This document shows positions 30,451 through 37,463 of a DNA stretch of 64,000 bases, one piece after another. The position numbers and the translations under genes are program-made. Under the pieces are notes generated by a model that was not told where the DNA came from, searched no databases, and worked only from the letters and a program-made list of their open reading frames with translations. Source of the DNA: Myxococcales bacterium (lineage in GTDB: Bacteria; Myxococcota_A; Polyangia; Haliangiales; Haliangiaceae); the NCBI GenBank assembly GCA_028287135.1, contig JAQBQE010000027.1, positions 37,956-101,955 on the forward strand, read 5' to 3'. How positions within the stretch are numbered: position 1 is the first letter of the stretch; the number at the start of each line of letters is the position of its first letter.

Positions 30451-31824
30451 TCAGTCCGGGGCGTCGAGCTGGAGATCGAGAAGCACGCCGAGCTGATCGA
30501 ACGTCGCGTCGAAGGTCCCCGAGGCGACCGCCGCATCGCCCGCACCGAATGGATTGTCGAGGCTGAGCTCGTCGCCGCCGCTGCGCCTGGTCGCGAGCGT
30601 GCGTGACCAGCCGATCGTGAAGGTGACGCCGCCCGCGGTGCCCTCGACCCCGAGCGCAACCGTGTGGCCGCCGAGGTCGCCGAACGTCGGCGATAGCCGT
30701 CGCTGGGTCGTGCTGCCGATCGTGTATGCGTAGCCGCCGGTCGCCCACAGAAAGCCCGGGATCAGCTCGACGTCGAGTGCACCCCGGATCGCGCCGTGGG
30801 TCCGCAGTGACAGCCGTGATGGCATGCCGACGAGATCGACGCCCACCGTCGAGGGATCGACCACGCGCACGCCATCGAGCGTCCACGACGCGCGACGCGC
30901 CGAGTGGGACGCCAACCACAGGTCACCGCCGAGCTCGAGGACGAACCGATCGCCGAGGTAACGCGCGCCGGCGCGGACCGAGACGGGTTGCTTGAACGCG
31001 AGCGACGCGTGCGGCGCGGTCAACCGCACGATCGGACCGCCCGAGGTCCCGGTCGCTCCGACATCGCCCTCGATCTCGGTGCGCGCGGTCCATGCGACCG
31101 AGACGGCGAGCTCCATCGGAGACTCGATCGGTGCGATCAAGAGTCCCGCGGTCAGGCTCGGGACGAACGCATCCTCGCCCGCCATCGCCAGCTCGACATC
31201 GCGCTTGGGATCGCCGACGTCGCTGATCCCCGCGAACCCTGCCCACAGTCGCCGGGTCTCGCTGACGCGCACGCGCGACCCGCCGCCCGAGACACCGACC
31301 GCGATCGCGTCGCCGAGCCGCCGCGCGACGCCGAGCGTCAGCGTGTCCCGGCGAATCGCTGCCGCGATCCCGGAGTAGCGGTACTCGAACGCAGCGTTGA
31401 GGTCCTCGGCGCGTGGGACGTCGCGCGGATCGCGCAGCGCGCGGTCGGTGACCCCGCTGGTCATCACGCCCGCACCGATCACCCACGACCCGATCGATCC
31501 GACCACCGCGACCAGCGGCAGCAGGCTCGGTCCGGACTGATCGCGCGCGATCGGACCGGCGGGGTCGACCGGATCCCACACGATCGAGTCATCTTCGATC
31601 GCGAGGCCGAGCTGGATCCGCGTCCCCTCGCGGCGGGCGATCGCCGCCGGGTTGACGAGCAGCGCACCACCACCGTCGTCGCCCACGGTGTTCGTCCCCG
31701 CCCGCCCGATCGAGCGCGGGGAGCCCCCGACGATCGCGATCCCGTCCGCGGCTGCCAGCCCGGTCAGGGCGGCGACCAGCCCGAGTGACACGCAGGCGCG
31801 GTGCACGCCGCGACTGTAGTGCAT
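30451..31824 (-). CDS. FadL/OMPP1-like outer-membrane barrel
   Basis: A 457-residue protein with a signal peptide (ends near GLAAADG) and strands typical of the FadL/TodX hydrophobic-compound transporter family: the N-terminal GRAGTNTVGDDGGGALLVNP corresponds to the family pattern of a plug segment ending in an NPA motif (NPAAIARREG). Many Gly-aromatic strands follow, and the C terminus is LLDLQLDAPD rather than the usual terminal aromatic. ATG 31824 is chosen over a TTG at 31845. It diverges from the dioxygenase-like gene by 57 bases. A role in uptake of hydrophobic or aromatic compounds would fit that neighbour. Confidence 0.65.
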   Translation of the reverse strand: MHYSRGVHRACVSLGLVAALTGLAAADGIAIVGGSPRSIGRAGTNTVGDDGGGALLVNPAAIARREGTRIQLGLAIEDDSIVWDPVDPAGPIARDQSGPSLLPLVAVVGSIGSWVIGAGVMTSGVTDRALRDPRDVPRAEDLNAAFEYRYSGIAAAIRRDTLTLGVARRLGDAIAVGVSGGGSRVRVSETRRLWAGFAGISDVGDPKRDVELAMAGEDAFVPSLTAGLLIAPIESPMELAVSVAWTARTEIEGDVGATGTSGGPIVRLTAPHASLAFKQPVSVRAGARYLGDRFVLELGGDLWLASHSARRASWTLDGVRVVDPSTVGVDLVGMPSRLSLRTHGAIRGALDVELIPGFLWATGGYAYTIGSTTQRRLSPTFGDLGGHTVALGVEGTAGGVTFTIGWSRTLATRRSGGDELSLDNPFGAGDAAVASGTFDATFDQLGVLLDLQLDAPD

Positions 31825-31881
31825 CACCGATGTGAGTAGGTCCAAGCGGGTGCCTCAACCGATCCGCCGTAGGCTACCGGC

Positions 31882-32757
31882 ATGACGCAGCTCACTCGAC
31901 GGCGTGTGCTCGAGGCCCTGGGACTCGGCGCGATCGTGGTCCCGTTCGGAACCACGCTCCTCGGGTGCTCCAGCGATGAGTCGCCGGGCGATCCGGTCGA
32001 CGCCTCCCCCCAAAGCGACGCGGCGATCGATTCGCCGGGTGGTGACACCTGCGGTCCGGCGGCAGCCGCGTGGGCGATGGGCGGCACCGCCGCGATGACC
32101 GCGAAGGCCTGCTACCCCGAGCCGTTCGCGCAGGCGATCACCACCTGCCCCCTCGTGATGTGCGCGACGACAGCCGGCCCGTGCACGACCGCGACGACGC
32201 CCGCCCGCCAGGACGTCAGCGAGGGCTATCCCGGCCTCCCCGTCCGGCTCGCGCTCAAGATCGTCACCGCCGAGACCTGCGTCCCCGTCGCTGGTGCGGT
32301 CGTCGAGATCTGGCACACGCAGGCGACCGGCGTGTACTCCGGCGTCACGCCGTCACCGGGTTTCTGCAGTGGCGGCGATGTCGATGCTCCCAACCACGAC
32401 TACTTTCGCGGCACCCAGACCACGGACGCGAGCGGCCGGGTCGACTTCGACACCTGCTTCCCCGGCTGGTATCCGGGCCGCGCGATCCACATCCACGTCC
32501 GCGTCACGGTCGGCGCGACCGACTACCTGGTCTCGCAGCTGTTCTTCGACCAGGCGTTGACCCAGCAGATCTTCGCAACGCACCCGACGTACATGCCCGA
32601 GGGACAGCCGAACACGACGAACAGCTCCGATGGCGTGCTCGCCGGTGCGCCGATCGGACCGTACGTGCTCGACACCTCGCGGATGTCCGACGGCGCGATG
32701 CTCGCGTCGAAGGTGATCGCGCTGCGGTCCGCCGCGCAGGCCAACTGCTCGACGTAG
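31882..32757 (+). CDS. Intradiol ring-cleavage dioxygenase-like lipoprotein
   Basis: A 291-residue protein with a twin-arginine-type signal (LTRRRVLEALG) and a lipobox LLGC at Cys29, so it is likely exported folded and lipidated. The C-terminal domain (about 115-285) resembles intradiol dioxygenases such as protocatechuate 3,4-dioxygenase, with the non-heme Fe(III) ligands in order: Tyr152 (TGVYSG), Tyr197, His203 and His205 (GWYPGRAIHIHV). All four are present, so it may be an active enzyme acting on catechol-like compounds outside the cell. It has several cysteines in the linker region. The gene has no clear catabolic partners besides the divergent FadL-like barrel. Confidence 0.88.
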   Translation: MTQLTRRRVLEALGLGAIVVPFGTTLLGCSSDESPGDPVDASPQSDAAIDSPGGDTCGPAAAAWAMGGTAAMTAKACYPEPFAQAITTCPLVMCATTAGPCTTATTPARQDVSEGYPGLPVRLALKIVTAETCVPVAGAVVEIWHTQATGVYSGVTPSPGFCSGGDVDAPNHDYFRGTQTTDASGRVDFDTCFPGWYPGRAIHIHVRVTVGATDYLVSQLFFDQALTQQIFATHPTYMPEGQPNTTNSSDGVLAGAPIGPYVLDTSRMSDGAMLASKVIALRSAAQANCST

Positions 32758-32762
32758 CTAGC

Positions 32763-33248
32763 TCACATGCAGCTGCAGCAGCGCTCGTGCGCCAGCTCGC
32801 AGCTCGTCGTGCCGCGCTGGCACTTCTCGTTCGCGTAGGCATCGTCGCCGCCGAGCTGCTTCGCGATCTCGCAGATCTTGCCGGCGTTCGAGCAGATCGA
32901 GTCCGACAGCGTGCACGAGTCCCGGCAGGTATCACCGGGCGCCGGCTTGCACGTCGGATCCTCGGCGACGGGCTTGATCGACATCGGTTGCGGCGCCGCT
33001 TCCGAGCAGCTCGCACTGGCCACGCACGCAGGGGGCGGCGCTGGCCGCACGCCCATCCTGGTCAGCTCGTCTTCGATCGCGCGATCGAGCGCATCGATCT
33101 GCTCGCGCGGGGAGCTGCCCGGCATCATGACCGTCTCGGGCCCACCGCTCGACGCCGGTGCGGGGGCCTGCGACGCCTGCTTGGTCGAGGCGCACGCGAT
33201 CACGAACATGCACGAAGCGCCGGCGAGCCACCCGACGAACGCTCTCAC
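32763..33248 (-). CDS. Cysteine-rich lipoprotein (paralogue 2)
   Basis: Read from the GTG at 33248 this is a 161-residue lipoprotein with lipobox FVIAC (Cys19). A low-complexity linker is followed by a C-terminal domain with nine cysteines in the order CX3C-X6-C-X6-C-X16-C-X6-C-X6-CCXC. The same spacing occurs in the preceding gene, so the two arose by duplication. The 7-residue periodicity suggests helices stapled by disulfides. The GTG overlaps the stop of the preceding gene (GTGA). It is the last gene of the sigma-factor operon; no function is known to me. Confidence 0.7.
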   Translation of the reverse strand: MRAFVGWLAGASCMFVIACASTKQASQAPAPASSGGPETVMMPGSSPREQIDALDRAIEDELTRMGVRPAPPPACVASASCSEAAPQPMSIKPVAEDPTCKPAPGDTCRDSCTLSDSICSNAGKICEIAKQLGGDDAYANEKCQRGTTSCELAHERCCSCM

Positions 33249-33727
33249 CACAGCCCACCCTGCGGAGCCGTGTCGCTCGAGCCAGCGGTCGGCGCCGCAT
33301 CGGAGCAGCCACAGCAGCGCTGCTTGGCCTCGCGACAGGATGCCTTGGCGCTCGTGCACTTCTCCTGCGCGAACGCATCGCCCGCACCGAGTTTGTCGGC
33401 GATCGCGCAGATCGACTCCGCGTTGTCACAGATCGCGTCGGCGAGGCTGCAGATATCACTGCACGTCGCGGACTCCTTCTTGTCTCCCTTGCAGACCTTC
33501 GCCGCATCGCGAACGGTCTTGCCGCGCAGGTACTGGACGAGCTGCGCGGGCGGATCGAGATCCATCTTCGCCTCGTGGCGCCAGCCGCGGATCTGCGTCC
33601 ACAGGTTCGAGATCTGGTTGTGCTGGACCAGCCGCTCTTCCCAGCCGGCCGGCTTCTGGGCGCCGCCGCAGGCCACCGAGGCGACGAAGACCGCGACGAG
33701 CAACAGCCCGGCTGCGACGCTCTTCAC
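33245..33727 (-). CDS. Cysteine-rich lipoprotein (paralogue 1)
   Basis: A 160-residue lipoprotein (lipobox SVAC, Cys20) with a Trp-containing region (about 28-55) and then the nine-cysteine domain (about 88-142: CSDIC, SLADAIC, DNAESIC, then EKC, SC and RCCGC) also seen in the next gene. The cysteines repeat every seventh residue, as in a disulfide-linked helical hairpin. It starts with GTG overlapping the stop of the TPR-like lipoprotein gene and ends overlapping the second paralogue. Being controlled with an ECF sigma factor suggests an envelope stress or redox role, which is inferred. Confidence 0.7.
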   Translation of the reverse strand: MKSVAAGLLLVAVFVASVACGGAQKPAGWEERLVQHNQISNLWTQIRGWRHEAKMDLDPPAQLVQYLRGKTVRDAAKVCKGDKKESATCSDICSLADAICDNAESICAIADKLGAGDAFAQEKCTSAKASCREAKQRCCGCSDAAPTAGSSDTAPQGGLW

Positions 33728-34308
33728 CGGTCCTCCATCAGCTGCTTCTGCAGCTTCTCGTTGATCTGGATCGAGTGGTCGTACGCAGCGATCGCCGCGC
33801 GCCGCTCCTCGATCGCCTTGGCCTTGCTCGGCTCACCTTCGCCGTCGAGCTGCGCGGCCCGCGCCTCGTGAATCTCACCCTGCACCGTGTGAAGATTGGC
33901 GACGAAGAAGCTCTCTCGCTGGCTCTGCGCCAGGCCTTCCTGCACGGTCCTCATCGCTTCCTCGACCTGACCCTGGCTGACGAGCAGCTTGGCGAGCAGA
34001 GCGCGGGCGTCGAGCCGGACGTCCTCCGCTTCCGGCGCACCGGCCGGGAACCGGAGCGACAGGATCTGGCGGACCGAGGCGGTCGCAGCGGCGAGGTTGC
34101 CATCGCTCATGTAGACCTTGGCCTTGCGATGAAAATTCTTCGCCTGGGCCAACGAGACCATCAGCTGCTCGTCGATCACGTCACTGGGGTCGGCAACCCT
34201 GGTCTGCGAGGGCGCGCTGGCCTCCCGCTCGGACGAGCATGCAACAAACCCTGTGATCGCGATCGCGATCGCAAGAAGTCCTGGCACCGCGAGGTTCCTG
34301 ATGCTCAT
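33724..34308 (-). CDS. TPR-like lipoprotein
   Basis: A 194-residue predicted lipoprotein (lipobox FVAC, Cys24). The mature part is almost wholly helical with TPR-like pairs such as AKNFHRKAKVYMSDGNLAAA and ARALLAKLLVSQGQVEEAMR, and a long charged C-terminal helix. TPR-like lipoproteins commonly scaffold envelope complexes. It lies directly after the anti-sigma-like gene, with ATGG/TCA boundaries overlapping by 4 bases, and before the cysteine-rich pair. Confidence 0.7.
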   Translation of the reverse strand: MSIRNLAVPGLLAIAIAITGFVACSSEREASAPSQTRVADPSDVIDEQLMVSLAQAKNFHRKAKVYMSDGNLAAATASVRQILSLRFPAGAPEAEDVRLDARALLAKLLVSQGQVEEAMRTVQEGLAQSQRESFFVANLHTVQGEIHEARAAQLDGEGEPSKAKAIEERRAAIAAYDHSIQINEKLQKQLMEDR

Positions 34309-34892
34309 GGCTTGCCTCCACTCAGACGACGTTCACGAAAGCCGTCGAGTCGATCCGCGAACAGGTAGTCGATGCGAGAGCTCGCATCGCCAGCGTGCTC
34401 GCGGGCGATCGGTCCGATCAAAGGATCCGCGGGACGCGAGGTCCAGCTCGTCGGCACCGCGGCCGCCTGGGGCGCCTGCACGACGGTCGTCGTCGGTACG
34501 CGCAGCCAGAGCAGCAGGATCGCAGCGGCCGCGACCAGCGTGCTCATCGCCGCGACCGTCCACGGAACCCACCGCTTCGCACGACCGCGCGCGATCGGCG
34601 TGACCGAGCCGCTCGTGCTCGCGCCGGTGCCGACGGCCTGGCGCAGAGCATCCTCGATGATCGAGCGCTGCTTGCTCGGAGCAAGCTCCATCGTGCCGTT
34701 CGCTGCGCGGATCACCGTCGCAACCTCGATCAGTGCTCGGTCATCCGCCGACATCGCCGCAGGCGCCCGTCCCGACAGCGTCTTGTCGACGACATCCGCA
34801 AACGTCTTGGCGTACGCACGCTCCGCGGAGGTTGCCTCGGCCTCGGGCTCGGGCACCGGGCCGGTCAGAAAGTCGTTGTCGTGGGTCGCCAT
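34305..34892 (-). CDS. Probable anti-sigma factor (single-pass membrane protein)
   Basis: A 195-residue protein with a cytoplasmic N-terminal helical part (1-107), one transmembrane helix (about 108-130, VAAMSTLVAAAAILLLWL) and a short periplasmic tail. This is the layout of ECF anti-sigma factors, and it overlaps the sigma-factor gene by ATGA, the usual arrangement. No HxxxCxxC zinc motif is present, so it is not a classic ZAS protein; the anti-sigma role rests mainly on context. Confidence 0.7.
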   Translation of the reverse strand: MATHDNDFLTGPVPEPEAEATSAERAYAKTFADVVDKTLSGRAPAAMSADDRALIEVATVIRAANGTMELAPSKQRSIIEDALRQAVGTGASTSGSVTPIARGRAKRWVPWTVAAMSTLVAAAAILLLWLRVPTTTVVQAPQAAAVPTSWTSRPADPLIGPIAREHAGDASSRIDYLFADRLDGFRERRLSGGKP

Positions 34893-35494
34893 CAGGTGTC
34901 TCCCCCGAAGTGCTTGCGAAACGCGCGGACGGCGCGGAACAAGAGAACGTCAAACGTCCCGATCGTGACGCCGAGCCGCTTCGCGCAGTCCTCGCGCGAC
35001 AACTCCTGGATCAAGCGTAGCTCGATCGCCGTGCGATACCGCTCCTGGAGTAACTGCATGGTCTCGTCGATCCGGTCGCGGTGAGCCCGGCGCTCCTGGT
35101 CGGCCATCAGCTGTGCATCGGCGTGACTGTCGGGATCGGTCTCGGACGCGACCTCGTGGGCCATGGCGTCCGCGAGCTTGCGCGAGCGCTTGGACTGACG
35201 ATGGACGTCGAACACCTTGTTGATCGCGATCTGCCGGAGCCACGGGTAGATCGATTTGCCCTGCCAGGTGAAGCGCTGGATCTTCTCGACCGCGGTTGCC
35301 AGCGTGTCTCGCAGGACTTCCTCCGCGGACACGGCATCTCCGAGGCGCGGCAAGATCACCGTGCCGTAGAGGGGCTGAGCGTAACGTTCGAGGATCGGGC
35401 GCATGGCGTCGAGGTTTCCCTGTTGGGCCTCCTCGACCAGTCGTTGCTCTGCTTCGAGCTCGACCTGTGTGGCGGGTTCGGAGGCCACGGACAC
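34892..35494 (-). CDS. ECF-family RNA polymerase sigma factor
   Basis: A 200-residue group IV sigma factor. Region 2 (about 28-100) contains the -10-recognition helix segment FTWQGKSIYPWLRQIAINKV and DVHRQSKRSRK. Region 4 (about 145-196) contains LLQERYRTAIELRLIQELS and the helix-turn-helix DCAKRLGVTIGTFDVLLFRAV. The start is GTG. It leads a five-gene overlapping operon with an anti-sigma-like protein and three lipoproteins, so its regulon probably concerns the envelope. Like many ECF factors it may drive its own operon; I could not identify its promoter motif. Confidence 0.92.
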   Translation of the reverse strand: MSVASEPATQVELEAEQRLVEEAQQGNLDAMRPILERYAQPLYGTVILPRLGDAVSAEEVLRDTLATAVEKIQRFTWQGKSIYPWLRQIAINKVFDVHRQSKRSRKLADAMAHEVASETDPDSHADAQLMADQERRAHRDRIDETMQLLQERYRTAIELRLIQELSREDCAKRLGVTIGTFDVLLFRAVRAFRKHFGGDT

Positions 35495-35522
35495 CTATTC
35501 AACGCCCAGTGAGGTCCGGAGC

Positions 35523-36284
35523 TTACACGCCACGAGGGCGCCGCCCGTCGTAGCGGACCTCGACCAGCTCGAGCCCGTGGGCCGGCGCGGTCATCCCGGC
35601 CTGGGTCCGGTCGAGGGACGCAAGGATCTCGGCCACTTGGCGAGGCTCGCGGTACCCGCGGCCGACCTCGGCCAGGGTCCCGACCACGATCCGCACCATG
35701 TTCCGGAGGAACGCGTTTCCGCGGACATCGATGACCAGGAGGTCCTCCGGGGCCGCCGCGATGTCGATCGCCTCGATCCGGCGGCGGGTCGTCTTGGCCG
35801 CACAGCCGACCGCCCGGAACGCGGCAAAGTCGTGCTCGCCGACCAGCGCGCGCGAGGCGTCGAGCATCTTCGGGATGTCGAGCGGCAGCGGATGGTGCCA
35901 CGCGCGGTCGCGAAGCCGGGGCGACCGATCCGTCCCTCGATAGATCGTGTAGCGGTAGTGCTTCCCGGTGGCCGAGAACCGCGGATGGAAGTCCTCGGCG
36001 ACGTCCTCCACCGCGCGGACGGAGATCGAGTCCGGCAGCATCGTGTTGAGCGCACGCCGGATCCCGTGGACCGGAATCGTTCTCTCCGTCTGGAAGCACG
36101 CGACCTGACCGCGCGCGTGAACGCCGGAATCGGTGCGCGATGCGCCGGTCACCCGGATCTCGTGCGCGAACAGCTTCGCCAGCGCTTCCTCGAGATGCTG
36201 CTGCACCGTCGGCCCGTTCGGCTGGCGCTGCCAGCCGCACAAGGTCGTGCCGTCGTATTCCACGACGAGCTTGATGTGCCGCAT
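35523..36284 (-). CDS. truA: tRNA pseudouridine(38-40) synthase
   Basis: A 253-residue pseudouridine synthase modifying positions 38-40 of tRNA anticodon arms. Catalytic Asp52 is in ASRTDSGVHARGQ; KHYRYTIYRG, RGNAFLRNMVRIVVGTL and the C-terminal GLELVEVRY are also characteristic. The ATG at 36284 begins the conserved MRHIKLVVEYDG; the frame is open 16 codons further upstream but that stretch includes the terminator region. AGGG lies about 8 bases before the ATG. An intrinsic terminator ends only about 22 bases upstream, which could place truA under attenuation. Confidence 0.95.
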   Translation of the reverse strand: MRHIKLVVEYDGTTLCGWQRQPNGPTVQQHLEEALAKLFAHEIRVTGASRTDSGVHARGQVACFQTERTIPVHGIRRALNTMLPDSISVRAVEDVAEDFHPRFSATGKHYRYTIYRGTDRSPRLRDRAWHHPLPLDIPKMLDASRALVGEHDFAAFRAVGCAAKTTRRRIEAIDIAAAPEDLLVIDVRGNAFLRNMVRIVVGTLAEVGRGYREPRQVAEILASLDRTQAGMTAPAHGLELVEVRYDGRRPRGV

Positions 36285-36688
36285 CGCGCGCACCCTACTA
36301 CAGGCCAAAAAAAACCGCCGGTGCGCTGGCACCGGCGGCCCGACTCACGCTCTCGCGGCAAGCTGCGCGAGTCGAAGACGAAGAGTCGTGCACACGCGTG
36401 TTGCACACCGGACGCCAGCGCCACGGCGGGCCACAAGGGATCGATAACCGTTCAGGTGAGCGGGCCTGCTCGCTGGAGAGGCGTGCTGTGTGGCGTGCGG
36501 AGAAGACTCACCTGCGACGAACTCGCCCGACCCCACCCCTTGTTAGACAGCGTACCGGACCAGACCCCTCAGATCCTCGCGGACTTGGGGTGCTGGTACG
36601 CCGGTTGCTCAATCAGAAATTGCGGCAAGCGGCCCTCGCCACTTGCTCCACCAGCAACCCCGCAATCAAGCGGAGAGGGAGAAATTTT
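36285..36688. other. 404-base intergenic region holding a terminator and the OMP promoter
   Basis: This gap between truA (minus) and the outer-membrane barrel gene (plus) contains a strong minus-strand terminator at 36307-36338. It also has a nested hairpin at about 36341-36374 (CGACTC...GAGTCG enclosing CTCGCG...CGCGAG) and the ribosome site GGAGAGGGAGA for the barrel gene. I find no convincing open reading frame or known RNA family in it. A minus-strand small RNA ending at the terminator is possible. Confidence 0.5.
36307..36338 (-). terminator. Intrinsic terminator upstream of truA
   Basis: On the minus strand a perfect 10-bp stem (CCGCCGGTGC / GCACCGGCGG) with a 4-base loop is followed by eight Ts. 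The transcript it ends must come from 36339 or beyond on the minus strand, where I see no gene. Confidence 0.9.
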
Positions 36689-37387
36689 ATGCGCACGATG
36701 TCCAAGACTATCCTTTCTGTCCTGACCCTGATGACCGCCTCGACGGCGATGGCCGACGACGTGATCCCGGCGGAGCCCGCGGGCACCCCGGCGAAGACCG
36801 CGGCGCCGAACGACGGTGACCTGCCCGCGCCGCAGTCGGATAGCGACGTGCAGCCGGAAGTCGCGACCCCCGCGGTCGCGCTGCCCGACGGTGGCGTGGT
36901 CGAGCAGGCCGGTGTCGGTGGCGTCGTCGGCTACGGCCGCGCGGGCGTCCTCGAGCTCGGTGGTTCTGCCGGTCTCCAGATGTCGTCGGAGTTCCGCTCG
37001 GTGAGCGTCAACCCGTCGATCGGCTGGTTCGTCGCTGACAACCTCGAGCTCTCCGCCATCCTCGGCGTCAACAACATCAAGGCCGGCGACAACTCGGCGA
37101 CCATGTGGTCCGCGGTGATCGAGCCGTCGTATCACCTGCCGTTCAACCGGAGCACGTTCGGCTTCCTCGGCATGGGTGTCGGCGCCGCGTACGAGCAGCA
37201 GCTCGGTGCGGGCCTCGCGGTTGCCCCGCGCATCGGCGCGAACTTCCTGGTGGGCCGCTCGGGCGTCCTGACCCCGTCGCTGCAGTACCAGTACATCACG
37301 CACAACTCGATGGTGCAGGACAACGTGACGGTCGTTGCTCTCACCAGCGCGCTCAGCGTGAACGTCGGCTACACGGCGATGTGGTGA
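36689..37387 (+). CDS. Outer-membrane beta-barrel protein
   Basis: A 232-residue secreted protein with a signal peptide (ends near STAMA), a Pro/Ala/Asp-rich segment (24-65), and a barrel of about eight strands with alternating residues (for example SEFRSVSVNPSIGWFVADNL and LTPSLQYQYITHNSMV). The protein ends NVGYTAMW; a terminal Trp fits the C-terminal aromatic used for barrel assembly. ATG 36689 follows GGAGAGGGAGA. It is a single gene between a truA-side terminator and its own strong terminator at 37420-37450. Function is unknown; OmpA-like or OmpW-like porins are possible. Confidence 0.8.
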   Translation: MRTMSKTILSVLTLMTASTAMADDVIPAEPAGTPAKTAAPNDGDLPAPQSDSDVQPEVATPAVALPDGGVVEQAGVGGVVGYGRAGVLELGGSAGLQMSSEFRSVSVNPSIGWFVADNLELSAILGVNNIKAGDNSATMWSAVIEPSYHLPFNRSTFGFLGMGVGAAYEQQLGAGLAVAPRIGANFLVGRSGVLTPSLQYQYITHNSMVQDNVTVVALTSALSVNVGYTAMW

Positions 37388-37419
37388 TCATCTGATCGCG
37401 ACGACTGTTCCCCCGCGTG

Positions 37420-37450
37420 CGGCGGTGCTTCGGCACCGCCGTTCTGCATT
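37420..37450 (+). terminator. Intrinsic terminator of the barrel gene
   Basis: A 9-bp stem CGGCGGTGC / GCACCGCCG closed by a UUCG tetraloop (429-432), followed by TTCTGCATT. It lies 32 bases after the stop of the outer-membrane protein gene and just before the convergent VIT/vWA gene end. Confidence 0.85.
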
Positions 37451-37463
37451 CCGGAGCGTTCGA

